Below, in pieces: positions 1 to 7,848 of a stretch of DNA of 53,630 nucleotides. The stretch is from contig CAUJDW010000144.1 in the NCBI GenBank assembly GCA_963169455.1, positions 1 through 53,630 of the forward strand. The letters are read 5' to 3'. This stretch comes from Bacteroidota bacterium (lineage in GTDB: Bacteria; Bacteroidota; Bacteroidia; Chitinophagales; Saprospiraceae). The notes beneath the pieces are model-generated. The model saw only the letters and a program-made list of their open reading frames with translations, searched no databases and was not told the origin of the DNA. The stretch's first letter is position 1. Every line of letters starts with the position of its first letter. Made by a program: the position numbers and the translations under genes.

Positions 1-444
1 GCCCGGCGACGCCCACAGGCAGCAAACGGGGGCTGTTCAAAGTTTCAGCGGCCCTTTCGCGTAAGGCAAAGGAGGCTTCTCAGGGCTTTGCGCCCACTGA
101 AGGCGGCGCCCCCGAAGCTGCCGGGGCTTCCCCCCTGGCTCCGGAGCGCAAAACGGCGATATCCGGGATTGGGCCGGCCAAAGCGGCGCTGAACACCCTC
201 TTCCCCCTTTTCCCTAACGGCAGGAGAAGCCGCTGAACCCCTGGCGCCCGACAAACCCCAGGGGCGAAGGTGCGCCTTGCAGGATGCGGCCCGGAGAGGG
301 CAGTTTCCCCGTTCAGCGGTTCAAACCGAAAACCGTTGCGGCCTGCTTCCCGATGGCAGTTTTTATCTTTGGTGGTGTGCAGTATCGGCCCCGTCATGTT
401 GAGCCGGATTTCTGCCGCAGCCGGGCAGGCGCCATACAGCGCAA
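1..444. other. Left-edge region with no supported gene
   Basis: I see no convincing gene here. The open frames on both strands are short, proline/arginine/alanine rich and lack recognisable motifs, and the longest leftward one starts inside the adjacent inverted-repeat element. The stretch is GC rich and may be the end of an intergenic or decayed region that continues beyond the left edge. Confidence 0.5.
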
Positions 445-588
445 AGGGCAATCGCATTTAACTTTTTTTGAATCAAATACCGGTATGCGCATCATGCCGG
501 GAAGCCGGGTTAAGTCGTCAGGCGCCTTGCCAGGATGCGCCCACCGTTAATAATCCGGTTAAAGGCTTGATCTAAATGCGATTGCCCT
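445..588. repeat. MITE-like element bounded by a perfect 16-bp inverted repeat
   Basis: AGGGCAATCGCATTTA at 445-460 reappears as its exact reverse complement at 573-588. Inside the arms, further imperfect symmetry is visible: a GAATCAA...ACCGG block after the left arm and a CCGGTT...TTGATC block before the right arm. The 7-bp direct repeat CAGCGCA lies just outside at 437-443 and 593-599, which could be a target duplication, although it is not flush with the right arm. There is no transposase inside. The size (about 144 bp) and structure fit a non-autonomous miniature element; a long-stem structured RNA or an operator pair is the alternative. Confidence 0.55.
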
Positions 589-674
589 GAGGCAGCGCAC
601 CCCTTCCCTTGGGTTTTCAGGAAAAGGCCTTAAATTTACCGCAGCCCCTTGGCTTTGATCCAAACAAATATGCG

Positions 675-1232
675 ATGACCCGGATTTTCGGTAAATTCTG
701 GATATTCCTGGCGGCCTTTGCGGCCATTTACGGCTTTGTCCGCAGGGATGCCCCTTCCTCTGTAGTGGCCCGCCCGGAAAACGTTCAGCATTATCTCAAC
801 AAGTACAGGTATTTATCGGTCGAACTCAATCAGCAAACCGGCATTCCGCTGCCCATCATCCTGGCGGTGGCCGGGCTGGAGAGCAACTGGGGAAGCAGCG
901 AACTGGCGCAGCAGGCCAACAATCACTTTGGGCTGAAGATCAAGGAGGACTGGGAGGGGCAGGAATATTGCATTGTCACCGAAGAGTTCGCCAACGGCTT
1001 CTCCTACCAATCCTTCGAATGTTTCCGCAAATACCCCCTCATCCGGCAGAGTTATCAGGATTTCGGGCGCTTCCTGCAAAACAGGGAACACTATCGGGAT
1101 ATGTTCCGGCAGCCGGCATGGAATTATTACCGCTGGGCCGCGAGCCTGCAGAAAAGCGGCTACGCCACTGACCCGGAATATGCTCAGAAGCTGATCCGGC
1201 TGATCGAAACGTACCGGCTGGATGAGTTGTGA
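675..1232 (+). CDS. Glucosaminidase-family peptidoglycan hydrolase
   Basis: This is a 185-residue member of the mannosyl-glycoprotein endo-beta-N-acetylglucosaminidase family (FlgJ/Atl-type), which cleaves peptidoglycan glycan strands. A hydrophobic N-terminal segment (residues about 6-20, FGKFWIFLAAFAAIYGF) acts as a signal anchor or uncleaved signal, placing the enzyme in the periplasm. The catalytic region follows: LAVAGLESNWGSSELA carries the expected general-acid Glu in the E-S-N-W-G motif, then NNHFGLKI and later aromatic-rich motifs (FRKYPLIRQSYQDFGRFL). A TTG-initiated extension to 609 is possible, but the ATG at 675 immediately precedes the hydrophobic segment and is preferred. It is a single-domain enzyme without SH3 or LysM repeats. 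It stands alone on this strand, so it is more likely a cell-wall remodelling enzyme than part of a flagellar cluster. Confidence 0.85.
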   Translation: MTRIFGKFWIFLAAFAAIYGFVRRDAPSSVVARPENVQHYLNKYRYLSVELNQQTGIPLPIILAVAGLESNWGSSELAQQANNHFGLKIKEDWEGQEYCIVTEEFANGFSYQSFECFRKYPLIRQSYQDFGRFLQNREHYRDMFRQPAWNYYRWAASLQKSGYATDPEYAQKLIRLIETYRLDEL

Positions 1233-1250
1233 GCCCCTTGCTTACGCGCG

Positions 1251-1273
1251 CTTAGTGAATATTTTACACTAAG
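1251..1273. repeat. Short inverted repeat after the glucosaminidase gene
   Basis: CTTAGTG at 1251-1257 and CACTAAG at 1267-1273 are exact inverted copies around a 9-nt A/T-rich centre, about 20 bp past the stop codon. No T-run follows, so it is a weak terminator candidate or an operator-like site upstream of the CBS gene. Confidence 0.3.
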
Positions 1274-1387
1274 TGTCCTTGCCCTGCCGATAATTAATCT
1301 TATTTTTACTCCCATCAAGGAGGCCATGCTTCTTCAGGCACGGAGAAACCTCCAGCTCCAAATTGTTGGCAACAAAACAGGCCCTTT

Positions 1388-1813
1388 ATGAATCTGCAAG
1401 CTCCCGTTTCGACGATCATGTCAACCGACCTGAAGACAGCCGGGCCGGATGACCCGGTGGCCGTCCTCGACGAAATATTCAAAAAATACCGAATTCACCA
1501 TGTTCCGGTTATTGAAGAAGAAGGGGCAGTGATCGGCATCGTCAGCAAATCGGATTTCCTCTACCTGCTGCGCGGATTCACCGTGCACGAAACCGACCGC
1601 TTCCGCGAGGAGGCCAAACTGCGGGCTTTCAAAGTGAAGGAGATCATGGTTAAACAGGTGGAGACGATAGAAGATACCGAACCGGTCAAAAAGGCAGTGG
1701 AAATACTGGCGCAAAACCGCTTCCGCTGCCTGCCGGTAATCAATGCGGGGAAAAAGATCGTGGGCATCGTCACCACCCACGATATCATCGACCTGGTGAA
1801 CGAGTCAGCCTGA
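1388..1813 (+). CDS. CBS-domain pair protein
   Basis: A 141-residue cytoplasmic protein made almost only of two CBS domains (about residues 8-60 and 82-140). The first has VSTIMSTDLKTAGPDD...HHVPVIEEEGAVIGIVSKSDFL and the second IMVKQVETIEDTEPV...FRCLPVINAGKKIVGIVTTHDII, each ending in the typical G-I-V-(S/T)-x-x-D motif. CBS pairs bind adenosine nucleotides and usually report energy state to a partner. No fused effector domain is present, so the partner is unknown. The intergenic gap to the permease genes (about 150 bp with its own promoter-like element) argues against co-transcription with them. Confidence 0.85.
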   Translation: MNLQAPVSTIMSTDLKTAGPDDPVAVLDEIFKKYRIHHVPVIEEEGAVIGIVSKSDFLYLLRGFTVHETDRFREEAKLRAFKVKEIMVKQVETIEDTEPVKKAVEILAQNRFRCLPVINAGKKIVGIVTTHDIIDLVNESA

Positions 1814-1877
1814 TGCCCTGCCATTTGAAAGTATCAGAATAGCCGGAACGCAGGGCCGGAGGTGGTTAAACCTGCCC

Positions 1878-1909
1878 TTTGCAATTTAGCCGACAATTTT
1901 GTAACTTGA
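1878..1909 (+). promoter_or_regulatory. Possible Bacteroidota-type promoter for the permease pair
   Basis: TTTG at 1878-1881 is followed after 20 bp by TAACTTGA at 1902-1909, an imperfect match to the -33 TTTG / -7 TAnnTTTG consensus. It lies about 55 bp before the first permease start. The -7 match is partial. Confidence 0.3.
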
Positions 1910-1962
1910 TGGAGGAGGCCCCATGGCGGGTTTCCTCCATCTCTATTTAAAACCACCCGGCG

Positions 1963-3213
1963 ATGTTTGACCGCGACAAATGGCAGGAGATATTTGATAC
2001 CATCCGCAAGAACAAATGGCGCACCCTGGCGACGGCCTTCGGGGTCTTCTGGGGCATTCTCATGCTGGTGCTGCTGATGGGCGCCGGACAGGGCCTGCAG
2101 AACGGGGTCGTCAGCAATATGATCCTGGACGCCACCAACAGCATCTGGTTTTTTACCGACCGCACCGCTCTCCCCTACAAAGGCCTGCCCCCGGGGCGGC
2201 AACTGGAGTTCCGGGAATCCGACCTCGAGTATGTCAAGGACAATGTGGAGGGCATTGAATACATCGCCGCCGAGAACTGGCTGATGGGCAATTTCAACGT
2301 CATTCACGGCCAAAAGTCGGCTCCCTATCAGGTGATGGGCACGGGCAAGGATTACTTCAGCATCAAGATATATCAGGAATACCTGGCGGGGCGCCGGCTC
2401 AACCTCAGCGACAACATGGAGGCCCGCAAGGTGTGCGTTATCGGCGACCGGGTGGCCGACGTCCTGTTCGAAGCTGGGGAAAGCCCCATCGGCAAGGAGA
2501 TACAGATCAAGGGCAGCGTGTTTACGGTGGTCGGCCTGTTTCACGATGAAGGCTGGGGCGGCCAGTTTTCCGAGCGCATTTACATACCTTTCAGCACCTT
2601 TCAGCGCACTTTCAACCCTACGCGCAGCGTGCGCCTGTTTGCGGTGACCACCAAAGCAGGCTACTCCGGGAAAGAACTGGAACAGAACATCATTGCAGTC
2701 CTGAAGCAGCGCCACATGGTGCACCCCGATGACAACCAGGCATTCTGGGCGCACAACCAGGAAGAGAACTACCGCTCGGTGATGGGCCTCTTTTTCGGCA
2801 TCAAGGCCTTCGTCTGGCTGGTAGGAATCGGCACGCTCATCGCCGGCATCGTCGGCGTCAGCAATATCATGATCATCGTGGTGCGGGACCGCACGCGCGA
2901 GATAGGCATCCGGAAGGCGCTGGGCGCCACGCCCTGGTCAATCGTGAGCATGATCATTACCGAGGCCATTCTCATCACCGGCGTGGCGGGTTATCTCGGG
3001 CTGCTGGCCGGGGTGGGGTTGCTCTACGGGCTCAACAACATCATGGCCATTGCCGGGGCCGAGTCGGAGTATTTTTCCAACCCCGGCGTCAACCTCACGG
3101 TGGCTTTTTCCGCCATGTTGCTGCTCGTTATCGCCGGCGTCCTGGCGGGGCTGGTGCCGGCGCGCAGGGCGGCGCGCATCACACCGGTAGAAGCATTGCG
3201 CTACTCCGGATAA
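1963..3213 (+). CDS. MacB/FtsX-type ABC transporter permease (first of pair)
   Basis: A 416-residue inner-membrane permease of the MacB/LolC/FtsX superfamily. One transmembrane helix near the N-terminus (about residues 22-44, after a cytoplasmic DRDKWQEIFDTIRKNKWR start) is followed by a large periplasmic MacB_PCD domain (about 45-270). The FtsX domain with three helices comes next, including the signature region VVRDRTREIGIRKALGATPWSI and the terminal VPARRAARITPVEALRYSG. Such permeases work as dimers with a cytosolic ATPase in macrolide, lipoprotein or peptide export or in stress sensing. No ATPase or membrane-fusion gene is adjacent. The next gene is a paralogue 12 bp downstream, so the two probably form a heterodimer. 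The substrate cannot be inferred. Confidence 0.88.
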   Translation: MFDRDKWQEIFDTIRKNKWRTLATAFGVFWGILMLVLLMGAGQGLQNGVVSNMILDATNSIWFFTDRTALPYKGLPPGRQLEFRESDLEYVKDNVEGIEYIAAENWLMGNFNVIHGQKSAPYQVMGTGKDYFSIKIYQEYLAGRRLNLSDNMEARKVCVIGDRVADVLFEAGESPIGKEIQIKGSVFTVVGLFHDEGWGGQFSERIYIPFSTFQRTFNPTRSVRLFAVTTKAGYSGKELEQNIIAVLKQRHMVHPDDNQAFWAHNQEENYRSVMGLFFGIKAFVWLVGIGTLIAGIVGVSNIMIIVVRDRTREIGIRKALGATPWSIVSMIITEAILITGVAGYLGLLAGVGLLYGLNNIMAIAGAESEYFSNPGVNLTVAFSAMLLLVIAGVLAGLVPARRAARITPVEALRYSG

Positions 3214-3225
3214 AAACCAGAAAGC

Positions 3226-4476
3226 ATGTTCGACTTCGATCGCTGGCAGGAAATATTTCACAGCATCCGCCAGCACCGCCTGCGGGCGTTGCTGACGGCT
3301 TTCGGCGTCTTCTGGGGCATCTTCATGCTGGCCATCCTCATGGGCGCCGGCAGCGGACTGGAAAATGCCGTTTTCGCCAACTTTGACATCGCAAAAAATG
3401 CCGTTTTCGTATGGACGCAGCGCACCAGCGTCCCCTACCAGGGGTTGCAGCCGGGCCGCTACATACAGCTGAAAAACAGCGATATCGACGCCCTCAGGCA
3501 ACAGGTGCCCGAGATGGAAGTGATATCTCCCATGGTGCAGGTGCCCGGTAGTTTCGCCATCGAATACGGCGGTGAGAGCGCCAGCTTTCCGGTGAATGGC
3601 TGCTTTCCGGAGTTTCTGGCCGTCAAGCCGCTGCTTCTCGAGCAGGGCCGCTTTATCAATGACAGCGATATCCGGGACAAGCGGAAGGTGGCTGTGATCG
3701 GCCTGCGGGTGCAGGAGGTCTTGTTCAAAAACGGCATAAACCCCATCGGGGAGTACATCGAAATCAAGGGCGTGCCTTTTCGGGTGGTAGGGGCTTTCCG
3801 CAGCCGCCTGCGCGGGGAGCAGGCCACGCAGGACCTGCAGTCCATCTACATTCCCGCAACGGCAGCCCAGCAGGCTTTCAACCGCATTGGGGAGGTCGAC
3901 TTTTTTGCCTGTACGCCCAAAGCCGGCGTGCCGGCGGCCGTCGTGGAGGGAAAGGTGGCCACGCTGCTTAAGCAACGCCATACCATTGCCCCGGAGGACG
4001 AGCGGGCTCTCGGCACGGCCAATGTCGAACAGGAATACAAGGAAGTTCAGAACCTCTTTCTCGGCATCCGAGGCTTCAGCTGGCTGGTAGCCATCGGCAC
4101 CATTATTGCAGGCATGGTGGGCGTGGGCAACATCATGATGATCATCGTCAAGGAACGCACCAGGGAGATCGGCATCCGCAAATCGCTGGGCGCCACGCCC
4201 TGGTCGATCATCAGCATGATCCTGCAGGAAGCGCTGGTCATCTCCGGGCTGGCGGGTTACGCCGGGCTGGCCGTGGGCTGTGCAGTGGTGGCCGGCATCG
4301 ACTACGCCGTCACCAACTTCGGGCTGGAGTCCGAGTTTTTCTACAATCCGGAGATCAACCTCCGGACGGCTCTCGCAGCTATCGCCGTGCTGACCCTCTC
4401 GGGCCTGATAGCCGGTTTCATTCCCGGCATGCGGGCGGCGGCCGTGAACCCGGTGGTGGCCCTGCGCGAGGAATAG
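3226..4476 (+). CDS. MacB/FtsX-type ABC transporter permease (second of pair)
   Basis: A 416-residue paralogue of the upstream permease, of exactly the same length and topology: cytoplasmic FDRWQEIFHSIRQHRLR start, first helix (LLTAFGVFWGIFMLAILMGAG), periplasmic MacB_PCD domain and C-terminal FtsX domain with IVKERTREIGIRKSLGATPWSI. It ends in MRAAAVNPVVALREE, where the A-x-x-x-(T/N)-P-V-x-A-L-R tail is typical of the family. The short 12-bp gap implies one transcript with the first gene. The shared N-terminal pattern (FD/RD-RWQEIF-x-x-IR) shows they arose by tandem duplication. The transcript ends here against the convergent aminotransferase gene, so the needed ATPase must be encoded elsewhere. 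Confidence 0.88.
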   Translation: MFDFDRWQEIFHSIRQHRLRALLTAFGVFWGIFMLAILMGAGSGLENAVFANFDIAKNAVFVWTQRTSVPYQGLQPGRYIQLKNSDIDALRQQVPEMEVISPMVQVPGSFAIEYGGESASFPVNGCFPEFLAVKPLLLEQGRFINDSDIRDKRKVAVIGLRVQEVLFKNGINPIGEYIEIKGVPFRVVGAFRSRLRGEQATQDLQSIYIPATAAQQAFNRIGEVDFFACTPKAGVPAAVVEGKVATLLKQRHTIAPEDERALGTANVEQEYKEVQNLFLGIRGFSWLVAIGTIIAGMVGVGNIMMIIVKERTREIGIRKSLGATPWSIISMILQEALVISGLAGYAGLAVGCAVVAGIDYAVTNFGLESEFFYNPEINLRTALAAIAVLTLSGLIAGFIPGMRAAAVNPVVALREE

Positions 4477-4491
4477 GCCCCGCCGGCAGGC

Positions 4492-5622
4492 TTATCCGTT
4501 CATCACCTTTTTCAGGGCGCGGCAGAACTGTTCCGTTTCCTCCATCGTGCCTGTGCTGATGCGGCACCACTGCCGCAACGGCGGGAAAGGCCGCCCGATG
4601 AGCACGCCTTCCTTTTTCATATCACCGATCAGCCCGGAGATGTCGCGCCCGCTTTCGAAGAACACAAAATTGGCGTGGGAGCGCACATAGCGCAGCTTCA
4701 GCTCATCGAGGGCGGAATAGATCAGTTGCCGGGATTCCGCGTTCTTGCGGAGGCTGAAACGGTAGAACTCCTGGTCTTTTAAAGCAGCTTTGGCCGCCCG
4801 AAGCCCCATGATGTTGTTGACGGCCGCCCGGGCCTGCGATAGCCGCGCAGCGATGTCGGGGCGGGCGATGAGGTAGCCGATGCGCAGGCCTGCCAGCCCG
4901 TAAACCTTTGAAAAGGTACGGCTGACGATTACGCTGAGGCCTTCTTTCACCAGTTCCACCATAGAAGGATAGCCCGGCTCCTCCACGTAATCGTAATAAG
5001 CTTCATCGCTGAAGACGACGGTGCGGCGTGAAACGGAAGCGCAGAAATCGCGAAGCCGCCCTGCGGGAAGGAGGGCGCCGGTGGGGTTGTTGGGGTTGCA
5101 GATAAACACCAGGCGGGTATTGGCGGTAATGCGCTTTTCCATGGCGTCCAGGTCGTGCGCCAGGTTTTCATCGAGAGGCACGCGGTGCACGTAGGCCCCG
5201 AAGTTTTCCGCATACGTCAGCAGGGCGGAAAAGGTAGGGTCGGCGGCTACGATATCCCCGCCCTGCCAGCTGTAGGCCAGCCCGCTGATGCGCAGCCCTT
5301 CGATGGAGCCGGCCGTAACCACGATGTGATCGGGGCTCAGGCCTTCTTTTTCGGCCAGGAGTTGTGTCAGTTCGCGAAGGGCGCCGTAGGGGTAGCGGCA
5401 GGCTTCATCGAAAGCCGCCGTGAGCGCCTCGCGCACCTGAGGGGATGGCCCGTAGGGGTTTTCGTTGGAGCTGAGCCGCACGGGTGGGGCATTGTGGGCC
5501 CTGAAAAGGCGGGAATGAGCTGGAGTTGCCGCTTCGGCCAGCCCCTGCCAGCCGCCGAGGAGTGAAAAGGCCCCGGCCAGTCCGGCCGTGCGCAACCATT
5601 GCCTGCGGTCGAGTTGTTCCAT
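4492..5622 (-). CDS. Tat-exported histidinol-phosphate-type aminotransferase
   Basis: A 376-residue fold-type I PLP-dependent aminotransferase of the HisC/class I-II family. The start at 5622 gives a twin-arginine signal peptide: DRRQWLRTAGL followed by a hydrophobic stretch and an A-x-A-like cleavage zone (AEAATPA, about residues 30-36). The catalytic core has RLSSNENPYGPSP, FICNPNNPTGAL, FSDEAYYDYV and the PLP-lysine motif SRTFSKVYGLAGLRIGYL. It is not in a histidine operon. Export by Tat suggests the enzyme folds with PLP in the cytoplasm and then acts in the periplasm or as an envelope protein, so its true substrate is uncertain despite the HisC resemblance. It lies 50 bp after the FadJ-like gene on the same strand and could be the last gene of that transcript, or separate. 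A much longer upstream frame is non-coding shadow. Confidence 0.82.
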   Translation of the reverse strand: MEQLDRRQWLRTAGLAGAFSLLGGWQGLAEAATPAHSRLFRAHNAPPVRLSSNENPYGPSPQVREALTAAFDEACRYPYGALRELTQLLAEKEGLSPDHIVVTAGSIEGLRISGLAYSWQGGDIVAADPTFSALLTYAENFGAYVHRVPLDENLAHDLDAMEKRITANTRLVFICNPNNPTGALLPAGRLRDFCASVSRRTVVFSDEAYYDYVEEPGYPSMVELVKEGLSVIVSRTFSKVYGLAGLRIGYLIARPDIAARLSQARAAVNNIMGLRAAKAALKDQEFYRFSLRKNAESRQLIYSALDELKLRYVRSHANFVFFESGRDISGLIGDMKKEGVLIGRPFPPLRQWCRISTGTMEETEQFCRALKKVMNG

Positions 5623-5672
5623 ATTCTTTTTGACTAAAGATAGGATTTTTCCGGCACGCCCGGCGGCAAACT

Positions 5673-7790
5673 TCAATGAAACCGCTCGGAGGCCTGCGCC
5701 ATGCTCTCCAGCGAAGCTGCCGGCGCGAAGCGTTCGCCATACTTCCGTTTCAGCTCGTACATGGTTTTGGCCACCGCATCGGCGCCCCAGCTGTCTATTG
5801 CGCGGAAGGGGCCGCCGGTGAAGGGCGGGAAACCGATGCCGAACACGGCGCCCAGGTCGCCATCTTTGGGGTTGGCGATGATGCCTTCTTCCAGGCACAA
5901 AACAGCCTCATTGAGCATCAGCATAAGGGCCCGGTTCTGGATGTCTTCAACAGGGATCGCCCTTTTGCCGTCGCCCCGGAAGAACTGGTAGGCAGAGGGG
6001 TCGATGCCCTGGCGCCGGCCTTTTTGGTTGTATCGGTAAAAACCTTTTTTATTCTTTTTCCCCAGGCGCCCGGCAGCAGCCATTTTCACGACGGCTTCGC
6101 ATATTTCGAAGCCAGGCCGGCCGGCCACGATCCTGCGGGAAGTTTCCGTCACGTGTGCGGCGATGTCGAGCCCAACCTGGTCGAGCAGGGTAATGGGCCC
6201 TACGGGGAAGCCCTTTTTCAGCAGGGCTTTGTCGATGGCCTCCAGGGAGACGCCTTCATCAGCCATCAGCAGGCATTCGTTGATGTATGGCGCCAGGATG
6301 CGGTTGACGTAAAAACTGGGGCCGTCTTTGACGACGATGCAGGTTTTGCCCTGGCGGAGGCCGAATTCGTAACAGGCGGCGAGCACCCATTCGGCCGTTT
6401 TTTCCGTGCGCACGATCTCCAGCAAAGGCATTTTCGTAACCGGCGAAAAGTAATGCAAGCCGATCACCTGTTCCGGTTTGGTGGAATGTTCCGCCATTTC
6501 GGTAAGCGAAAGAGAAGAAGTGTTGGAAGCAATGATGACATCCGGGCTGCCGTGTTCTTCGATATCCCCGATGATCCGCTTTTTCAGCGGCATCTCCTCC
6601 AGCACCGCTTCGATGACGATATCGGCCTTGTCGAAGTTGGCGTAGGTGAGCTGGCCGCGCAACCTGCCCATCTGCATTTCCGCTTCCAGGGGCGTGAGGG
6701 CTTTTTGTTTGACTTTTTTCTGAATGTTTTTCCAGATGTCCTGCTGGGCCTTGCTCACCACTTCCGCTTTGATGTCCTTCAGCATCACTTCGATGCCTTT
6801 TTCCGCACTGAGTTCGGCGATGCCCGCGCCCATGAAGCCCGCGCCGATCAGCCCCAGGGTGTTCAGGGGTTTTGCATGGTTGCCGAAGGGGTTCTTCTTG
6901 TTGTCGGATACGGCGAAAAACAGGTAGCGCAGCGCGGCGCTTTCGGGGGTGAGCATCAGCTTTTCAAAAAGCTCCAGCTCTTTTTCGTAGCCGGCTTTCA
7001 GCCCCTTTTCGATGCCTGTTTCCACGCAGTCGATAATAGCCGGGATAGCGGGGTAATTGCCCTGCGATTGCCTGAGGGCCATTTTTCGGGCCTGGCTGAA
7101 GAGGATTTTACGCCCCAGCGGATTGCCCTCCAGCAGTTTTTCCGTAAAGGAAAGGCGGGGCTTTCTCTCTATGGGTTTTTTCAACAGTTTTTTTGCCAGC
7201 ATAACCGCGGCCTGATGCAGTTTGCCTTCATCGGTCAGTTCGTCCACCAGGCCCCATTTTTTGGCCCGGTAGGCAAAGATGTTTTTGCCCGTCAGCATCA
7301 TGTCCAGGGATTTTTGGATGCCGATGAGGCGGGGCAGGCGCTGGGTGCCGCCGCCGCCGGGAAGCAGCCCGATCCTGACTTCCGGCAGGGCCATTTTGGT
7401 GCGCGGGGAGTTGGTGGCGATGCGGGCATGGCAGGCCAGCGACAACTCGGTGCCCAGCCCTACGCAGGCGCCGTTGATGGCGGAAACGACCGGCTTTTTG
7501 CTTTTTTCTATCCGTTCGAGCGTGCGGTGCCCCGCGGCCTGGAATGGACGGAATTCCCCTTCCTTTTCAATAGCGAACGACTTGATGTCCGCCCCGGCCA
7601 TGAAATCCGGCTTGCGGCTGATGAGGACGATGGCCTGGATCTCTTCATCGGTTTCGATCCGGTCCATCAATTCGCCGAACAGCTCGATGACGGCCGGAGA
7701 AACGACGTTCATTTTCTCTCTCTTGTTGTCGAGCCAGACGGTGGCGACGCCGTCCTTTTTTTCTATGGCCAGGAATTCTTCGAGTAACAT
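5673..7790 (-). CDS. fadJ: FadJ-type enoyl-CoA hydratase / 3-hydroxyacyl-CoA dehydrogenase
   Basis: A 705-residue bifunctional beta-oxidation enzyme. The N-terminal crotonase domain (about 1-190) has MAGADIKSF and GLGTELSLACHARIA...ALPEVRIGLLPGGGGTQRLPR, including the oxyanion-hole glycines and the catalytic Glu in LPEV. The NAD-binding domain starts near residue 310 with LGLIGAGFMGAGIA. The dehydrogenase catalytic region includes NTSSLSLTEMAE and IGLHYFSPVTKMPLLEIV, and the C-terminal domain carries GLDIAAHV. The length fits FadJ/FadB. It hydrates enoyl-CoA and oxidises 3-hydroxyacyl-CoA with NAD in the cytoplasm. The thiolase gene lies 58 bp upstream on the same strand, so the pair reconstitutes a beta-oxidation complex. 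The choice of FadJ over FadB is a family-level guess. Confidence 0.92.
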   Translation of the reverse strand: MLLEEFLAIEKKDGVATVWLDNKREKMNVVSPAVIELFGELMDRIETDEEIQAIVLISRKPDFMAGADIKSFAIEKEGEFRPFQAAGHRTLERIEKSKKPVVSAINGACVGLGTELSLACHARIATNSPRTKMALPEVRIGLLPGGGGTQRLPRLIGIQKSLDMMLTGKNIFAYRAKKWGLVDELTDEGKLHQAAVMLAKKLLKKPIERKPRLSFTEKLLEGNPLGRKILFSQARKMALRQSQGNYPAIPAIIDCVETGIEKGLKAGYEKELELFEKLMLTPESAALRYLFFAVSDNKKNPFGNHAKPLNTLGLIGAGFMGAGIAELSAEKGIEVMLKDIKAEVVSKAQQDIWKNIQKKVKQKALTPLEAEMQMGRLRGQLTYANFDKADIVIEAVLEEMPLKKRIIGDIEEHGSPDVIIASNTSSLSLTEMAEHSTKPEQVIGLHYFSPVTKMPLLEIVRTEKTAEWVLAACYEFGLRQGKTCIVVKDGPSFYVNRILAPYINECLLMADEGVSLEAIDKALLKKGFPVGPITLLDQVGLDIAAHVTETSRRIVAGRPGFEICEAVVKMAAAGRLGKKNKKGFYRYNQKGRRQGIDPSAYQFFRGDGKRAIPVEDIQNRALMLMLNEAVLCLEEGIIANPKDGDLGAVFGIGFPPFTGGPFRAIDSWGADAVAKTMYELKRKYGERFAPAASLESMAQASERFH

Positions 7791-7848
7791 GCTGAGGGTT
7801 GGTTTTATTGTCGTTTATCATCCCCACCCACCCCGGGTGGGGCCGGTT

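Noticed and set aside
80-457. A 125-residue leftward frame at the left edge
   Set aside because: It begins inside the inverted-repeat element and has no recognisable features.
5676-7787. A 703-residue rightward frame opposite the FadJ-like gene
   Set aside because: It mirrors a clear beta-oxidation enzyme on the other strand, has no motifs and is a known by-product of high GC third positions.
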